DNA from: Christensenella sp. UBA3798
GTDB lineage: Bacteria > Bacillota > Clostridia > Christensenellales > CAG-1252
DNA: 8,412 nt
Reading direction: 5' to 3'
Assembly: GCA_002368735.1 (NCBI GenBank)
Contig: DFEQ01000046.1
Span: 1,556 to 9,967, forward strand
Both the position numbers and the translations under genes were made by a program. Position 1 is the first letter of the stretch. Each line of letters starts with the position of its first letter. Below, one piece after another: positions 5,560 through 8,412 of this stretch. Under the pieces are notes generated by a model. It saw nothing but the letters and a program-made list of their open reading frames with translations, made no database searches and was not told where the DNA came from.

Positions 5560-5670
5560 CGGCGCATATACTTTGTTCCAACTCAAAAACCCCGCAGTTA
5601 CGTACAAAGAGTACGCGCCTGCGGGGTTTTATCGTTGCGCCTCGTCTCTGCGCCACTCTCCGCGCTTGTC
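5545..5670 (+). repeat. Dispersed inverted-repeat element, copy 3 (overlaps the GH130 3' end)
   Basis: Outer arms: GACGAGCGCG (5545-5554) against GACAAGCGCG read back from CGCGCTTGTC (5661-5670), one mismatch. Inside, AGCGGCGCA on the left is matched by AGTGGCGCA read from the right, where copies 1 and 2 have AAGGG on both sides. Inner stem: AAAACCCCGCAG (5586-5597) pairs perfectly with CTGCGGGGTTTT (5619-5630). Apical hairpin: CGTAC (5601-5605), loop AAAGA, GTACG (5611-5615). The first 15 bases are the last four codons and the stop of the GH130 gene. The right arm leads into the tandem array that follows. Confidence 0.88.
5586..5630. terminator. Terminator-like inner stem of element copy 3
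   Basis: A 12-bp perfect stem, AAAACCCCGCAG with CTGCGGGGTTTT, is G+C-rich at the core and ends in a T4 run on the plus strand, with the matching A4 giving a T4 run on the minus strand. It stands 27 nt after the GH130 stop and is the only terminator-like structure there, so the element may supply termination. The loop contains the smaller conserved hairpin, which makes it longer than usual. Confidence 0.5.
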
Positions 5671-6006
5671 GGGGTTACGGGGCTATTTGTGACCCTTCTT
5701 CGCGGTCAATTGGGTTTAAAATAGGGGAGCGTTTGTCTCGCACCACTCTCCGCGCTCGTCGTGGTGAACGGGGCTATTTGTAACCCTTCTCCGCAGTCAA
5801 TTGTTTTTATATAGGCGGAGCGTTTGTCTTCGCACCACTCTCCGCCGTCACCTAAAATATAGTTAGAAACCCTTCTCCGCCGTCACTTAAAATGTAGTTA
5901 GCAACCCTTCTCCACCGTCACGAAAAAAGATGGCGGCAACCCTTCTCCGCGGTCGATCGGGTGGGGTGACTGATCGTTTGTCTTCACCCCGTTCTCCGCA
6001 GTCACT
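5653..6006. repeat. Tandem array built on the ACCCTTCTCCGC arm motif
   Basis: About nine copies of a core ACYCTTCTCCGCNGTCA occur in one orientation, near 5653, 5691, 5743, 5783, 5834, 5868, 5903, 5938 and 5987. Two nested periods are visible: a 91-bp unit (GGGGCTATTTGT at 5679 and 5770, with GAGCGTTTGTCT and CACCACTCTCCGC following in both) and then a 34-35 nt unit (5834, 5868, 5903, 5938) whose filler is mostly TAAAATNTAGTTAG. The core is the same as the right arm of the dispersed element (for example CAACCCTTCTCCGCGCTC at 670-687), and the first unit is the right arm of copy 3, so the array probably grew from it. It is non-coding and fills the gap between convergent genes. Confidence 0.8.
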
Positions 6007-6066
6007 TGGGAAAGGCGGGGGTGGTAACGTATTTATAGAAACTATAAAATGAGATGGAATGAAAAG

Positions 6067-6091
6067 ACTCGGAACGTTGATCCGAGTTTTT
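6067..6091. terminator. Bidirectional terminator between convergent genes
   Basis: ACTCGGA (6067-6073) and TCCGAGT (6081-6087) form a 7-bp stem. On the plus strand it is followed by T5 (6087-6091); on the minus strand by C then T4. It lies 8 bases beyond the stop of the VanW-domain gene, so it mainly serves the minus-strand operon. Confidence 0.8.
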
Positions 6092-6095
6092 CTTA

Positions 6096-7259
6096 TCACG
6101 TCGCCTTTTTATACACGGCGTCCTTGCCTGCGTAGAAGTTTTCGCGGATGAGGGTCTTTTTGCCGCCCGACACGCGGTAGAGGCGGCTTTTGATACCTTC
6201 TCGTCCGGGCGTTAGGAGTATCGCGGTGCTTTCGTCCTCTACCGGCGAGCCGTCCTCGTAGCGCAGGGCGTAGGGGATGCGCCGGGCAACTTCGCTCTCG
6301 AGGGTGCAGGGAGCCGTTTTTACTTCGCCGTAGAGGACGAAGGTCAGGGTGCTCCCTTTGGTGGCGGCGGCGATATAGAGGGGGTAGGCGGAGTCGTTTA
6401 AAAAACGAAAATCTATCGCCGAGGATACCGTACAATCGCGCGAACACTCCACGTAGGAGACGGGGATGGAATGCGCCGCGGCGCTTTCGATGGGCAGGGA
6501 TGCGAGGAGGACGGCGTTATAGAGGGTGGTACTGACCTGGCATACCCCGCCGCCGACCCCTTTTGTGAATTCGCCGTTCACCACGATGTTGGCTTCGCGG
6601 AAGCCCCTTTCCGCCGTCCGTGCGCCTACGACCTCGTTGAAGGAGAAGCTCTCGCCCGCCGCGACCACCGTTCCGCTTATCGCTTTTGCCGCGAGGGCGA
6701 TATTGTGGCGGCGGTTCTCTCCCGACGTATCGTAACGGGTGGAGAAGCGGGCTACCTCCCGCGTCACCCCTCGAAGGTGTTTTTCGGTGACGGCAGCGGT
6801 CACCTCGCGCGTATATGCGCGCACTACGCCGCGCGTATCTTTATCCATTTCGCGCGCGACCATCCGTCCCACCTCGGAAAGGTCGGCTTCCCGCCCCGAC
6901 CTATCGGGATAATAGATAAAGGGGGCGGAGATACTGCCCTGCCACTCGAGGGTGGCGTCCAAGGGGTCGATGCGTCGCTCCTCGCATTCCGCCGACAAAT
7001 AGTCCCCCAGCCGCAGGGCAAGGTAGTTCAAGGCTTCCTTGGCGCTGTACTTTTCGAGGAGTTTATCGTATAGCTTCTCGTATCCGCCCGCCGCTCTTGC
7101 CCGTGCCGCGTGCGAGGTCTCCACGCAGAGCCTCTCGCCCGGGAGCCTCTCGCCGTCTATATACACCGCCACATCCTTGTGGATATAGGGCGGGGCAAAG
7201 GCGGTCAAAAGGGGGAAGAGTAGGAGAATGGACAGGATGGCGAGGATCGCCCGTTTCAT
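6096..7259 (-). CDS. VanW-domain protein, exported
   Basis: A 387-residue protein with an N-terminal hydrophobic signal or anchor (MKRAILAILSILLLFPLLTA, 1-20), a variable middle part and a VanW domain at about 175-310. The hallmark block runs NIALAAKAISGTVVAAGESF, then SFNEVVG, then GVGGGVCQVSTTLYNAVLLA (about 234-253). The tail has the PGREG..R.YRV..GKK pattern often seen after VanW domains. VanW was named from vancomycin-resistance clusters, but the family's biochemical role is unknown; a cell-envelope role is inferred. The start at 7259 is preferred over a reading that begins at 7532: it gives a clean signal sequence, and its ATG overlaps the upstream stop (ATGA), which fits translational coupling. 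The longer version would run out of frame across the whole upstream gene. There is no clear ribosome binding site of its own. No vanH/A/X-type genes are nearby, so resistance should not be inferred. Confidence 0.85.
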   Translation of the reverse strand: MKRAILAILSILLLFPLLTAFAPPYIHKDVAVYIDGERLPGERLCVETSHAARARAAGGYEKLYDKLLEKYSAKEALNYLALRLGDYLSAECEERRIDPLDATLEWQGSISAPFIYYPDRSGREADLSEVGRMVAREMDKDTRGVVRAYTREVTAAVTEKHLRGVTREVARFSTRYDTSGENRRHNIALAAKAISGTVVAAGESFSFNEVVGARTAERGFREANIVVNGEFTKGVGGGVCQVSTTLYNAVLLASLPIESAAAHSIPVSYVECSRDCTVSSAIDFRFLNDSAYPLYIAAATKGSTLTFVLYGEVKTAPCTLESEVARRIPYALRYEDGSPVEDESTAILLTPGREGIKSRLYRVSGGKKTLIRENFYAGKDAVYKKAT

Positions 7260-7462
7260 TTGTCCGAGACGGGGGAAGGCGCCATCGCCCACAGCATCGC
7301 GCCGATATAGCCGAGCACCGTTATGCCGAGGAGCAGATTGACGAGAAATATCAAACCGCGCTTCGGGTGACCTTTGCGGAAGGCTATCACGGTGGGAATC
7401 AGATATACGAAGAGGGCGGCGATAAGAAAGATCGCGCCCAAGATATAAGTCCAAATCTTCAA
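7256..7462 (-). CDS. Small two-helix membrane protein, superinfection-immunity family
   Basis: A 68-residue protein with hydrophobic helices at about 5-27 and 38-61. Between and around them lie YLIPTVIAFRKGH, KRGLIFLVNLLLG and a GYIGAMLWAM end. This pattern is that of the T4 Imm-like superinfection immunity family (PF14373 by memory). In phage T4 such a protein blocks DNA entry of a second phage, but most chromosomal members are of unknown function, so defence is only a possibility. The start is TTG at 7462, supported by GGAGG (7471-7475 on the minus strand side) 8 nt upstream; no ATG fits. Its TGA overlaps the ATG of the VanW-domain gene by four bases, making a two-gene operon. Confidence 0.78.
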   Translation of the reverse strand: MKIWTYILGAIFLIAALFVYLIPTVIAFRKGHPKRGLIFLVNLLLGITVLGYIGAMLWAMAPSPVSDK

Positions 7463-7503
7463 AAGGCGTACCTCCGATAAGTAGTATGGGTGCGAAAAAC
7501 AAA

Positions 7504-7532
7504 AATATAGGAGATAAAAAAACTTTTTTCAC
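7504..7532 (-). promoter_or_regulatory. Possible promoter of the small membrane protein / VanW operon
   Basis: On the minus strand GTGAAA (7532-7527, 4 of 6) and TATATT (7509-7504, 5 of 6) are spaced by 17 bp, about 30 bases upstream of the GGAGG site. The region is AT-rich, so chance matches are likely. Confidence 0.4.
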
Positions 7533-7647
7533 CTCGATAATATTTTACAAAACATCTCGCTTTTCGCGTGCAAAAAATGAAAATGCGGAAATACCCGCAA
7601 AAAGCGAAAAAACGTTCAAAATGCCTTGTGTGCAAAATTATTCAAAA

Positions 7648-7695
7648 CCACAATATCTTGTGTTCGACAAATAAAAATATCGCAATATTTTGTTA
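7648..7695. promoter_or_regulatory. Paired NrdR boxes upstream of nrdD
   Basis: CCACAATATCTTGTGT (7648-7663) fits the known NrdR box (roughly ACACWATATATWGTGT) at 14 of 16 positions. A weaker second box with core CAATATTTTG sits at 7680-7695. They are offset by 32 bp, three helical turns, the arrangement expected for cooperative NrdR binding. The second box ends nine bases before the -35 of the nrdD promoter. NrdR is the ATP/dATP-sensing repressor of ribonucleotide reductase genes, and the downstream gene is one. The intervening AT-rich stretch 7533-7647 holds nothing else I can support. Confidence 0.75.
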
Positions 7696-7704
7696 TTTTT
7701 CCTG

Positions 7705-7733
7705 TTGACAAAGCGCTTTTTGCTTGCTATACT
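7705..7733 (+). promoter_or_regulatory. Consensus sigma-A promoter of nrdD
   Basis: A perfect TTGACA (7705-7710) and TATACT (7728-7733, 5 of 6) are separated by 17 bp. Transcription would start near 7740, leaving a leader of about 47 nt. Confidence 0.9.
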
Positions 7734-7756
7734 AAACAAGACACGAAAATTTAGAG

Positions 7757-7782
7757 GGCGGTGGCAAACCGCCATACGGAGG
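7757..7782 (+). promoter_or_regulatory. Leader hairpin and ribosome binding site of nrdD
   Basis: GGCGGT (7757-7762), loop GGCAA, ACCGCC (7768-7773) form a perfect stem five bases before GGAGG (7778-7782), which lies 4 nt ahead of the ATG. It may stabilise the 5' end or keep the site open; it is too small for a riboswitch. Confidence 0.6.
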
Positions 7783-7786
7783 AAGT

Positions 7787-8412
7787 ATGTTAAACGTAAA
7801 GAAAAGAGATGGACAGATCGTACCTTTCGACCTTGCCAAGATCAAGGAAGCTATCCGCAAAGCCTTTGACTCGGTCGACCGCGCTTATACCGACGATATG
7901 CTCGATATGATCGCGCTGAAAGTCTGCGCGGACTTCCAGAACAAGGTCAAGGACAACTGCGTGACCGTTGAGGACATTCAGGACAGCGTGGAGGTCGTTT
8001 TGATCCAGGCGAGCTTCGTGGACGTGTCCAAGAGCTACATTCTTTACAGAAAGCAGCACGAGAAAGTGCGTAATATGAAGTCCACCCTCGTGGACTACAA
8101 GTCCACCGTGGACAATTATCTCAAAGTCAACGACTGGCGCGTCAAGGAGAACAGCACCGTGACCTACTCGGTGGGCGGACTTATCCTCTCCAACAGCGGC
8201 GCCGTCACCGCCAACTACTGGCTGAGCGAGATCTACGACGACGTCATCGCGGACGCGCACCGCAATGCCGACATCCACATCCACGACCTCTCGATGCTCA
8301 CCGGTTACTGCGCGGGCTGGAGCTTAAAGCAGCTCATTCAGGAAGGTCTCGGCGGCGTCCCCGGCAAGATCACGTCCGCACCCGCAGGTCACCTCTCCAC
8401 CCTCTGCAACCA
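7787..8412 (+). CDS. nrdD: Anaerobic (class III) ribonucleoside-triphosphate reductase, N-terminal part (3' truncated by window edge)
   Basis: NrdD reduces ribonucleoside triphosphates to deoxyribonucleotides in the cytoplasm without oxygen, using a glycyl radical installed by NrdG. The first 208 codons are present and open at the window edge. Residues 1-95 form an ATP-cone regulatory domain (VKKRDGQIVPFDLAKIKEAI, then VTVEDIQDSVEVVLI, then SYILYRKQHEKVR). From about 120 the catalytic part begins with ENSTVTYSVGGLILSNSGAV, ADIHIHDLSMLTGYCAGWSL (161-180) and LIQEGLGGVPGKITSAPAGH, all typical of class III enzymes; C175 is a conserved family cysteine. Full-length members are roughly 700 residues, so the glycyl-radical and zinc sites lie beyond the window. 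The start is supported by GGAGG, a consensus promoter and paired NrdR boxes. It implies an anaerobic lifestyle. Confidence 0.97.
   Translation, partial: MLNVKKRDGQIVPFDLAKIKEAIRKAFDSVDRAYTDDMLDMIALKVCADFQNKVKDNCVTVEDIQDSVEVVLIQASFVDVSKSYILYRKQHEKVRNMKSTLVDYKSTVDNYLKVNDWRVKENSTVTYSVGGLILSNSGAVTANYWLSEIYDDVIADAHRNADIHIHDLSMLTGYCAGWSLKQLIQEGLGGVPGKITSAPAGHLSTLCN

Noticed and set aside
4612..5607. Long antisense ORF (331 codons) across the GH130 gene
   Set aside because: It is a mirror of a GC-rich coding sequence with family-specific motifs on the other strand; it lacks its own start signals. The same holds for the antisense ORFs at 1062-1673, 1695-2312 and 2729-3223.
5653..6006. CRISPR array
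   Set aside because: Repeats are imperfect, spacing alternates between about 35 and 52 nt, the intervening text is itself repeated, and no cas gene is present.
7260..7532. N-terminal extension of the VanW-domain protein to 478 residues
   Set aside because: It would overlap the whole small membrane protein gene in another frame; the ATG at 7259 gives a clean signal sequence and an ATGA coupling.
7584..7599. Hairpin TGCGG/CCGCA as a terminator
   Set aside because: It has no T-run on the plus strand and only a broken one on the minus strand, and no gene ends there.

Overview
The window looks like chromosomal DNA of a strictly or facultatively anaerobic, moderately GC-rich member of the Bacillota, most likely an uncultured gut-type clostridium. 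The pointers are an oxygen-independent (class III) ribonucleotide reductase, a GH130 glycoside phosphorylase, a VanW-domain protein, strong AGGAGG-type ribosome binding sites and consensus sigma-A promoters. The lineage is an inference; no rRNA or other decisive marker is present.

Layout. (1) 2-514: 3' part of tuf (EF-Tu) with a textbook intrinsic terminator. (2) 515-1097: long non-coding stretch with an inverted-repeat element (copy 1), a decayed relative (copy 4) and the promoter of the next gene. (3) 1098-2498 and 2771-3997: two tandem paralogous membrane-anchored phosphodiesterases of the alkaline phosphatase superfamily, separated by element copy 2; the second gene has its own terminator. 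(4) 3998-4466: non-coding DNA with two arrays of tiny variable hairpins joined by conserved 8-9 nt linkers. (5) 4534-5559: GH130 gene with a clear promoter and an 18-bp perfect palindrome over the predicted transcription start; its last four codons and stop lie inside element copy 3. (6) 5560-6095: convergent intergenic region filled by copy 3 and a tandem array built on the element's arm motif, closed by a bidirectional terminator. (7) Minus strand, 7462 to 6096: a small two-helix membrane protein (superinfection-immunity family, TTG start) translationally coupled by an ATGA overlap to a VanW-domain protein. (8) 7463-7786: divergent regulatory region with a paired NrdR-box-like site and a consensus promoter driving nrdD, whose first 208 codons end the window.

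The genes are mostly unrelated housekeeping or surface functions; the unusual content is between them. Three well-preserved copies of a roughly 120-130 bp palindromic element sit directly behind the 3' ends of three plus-strand genes in the same orientation. They share a conserved CGTAC/GTACG apical hairpin and conserved outer arms, while the inner stem has a different but self-complementary sequence in each copy. That compensatory pattern, together with the hairpin-linker arrays and the arm-derived tandem array, is the best candidate here for an undescribed structured repeat system.
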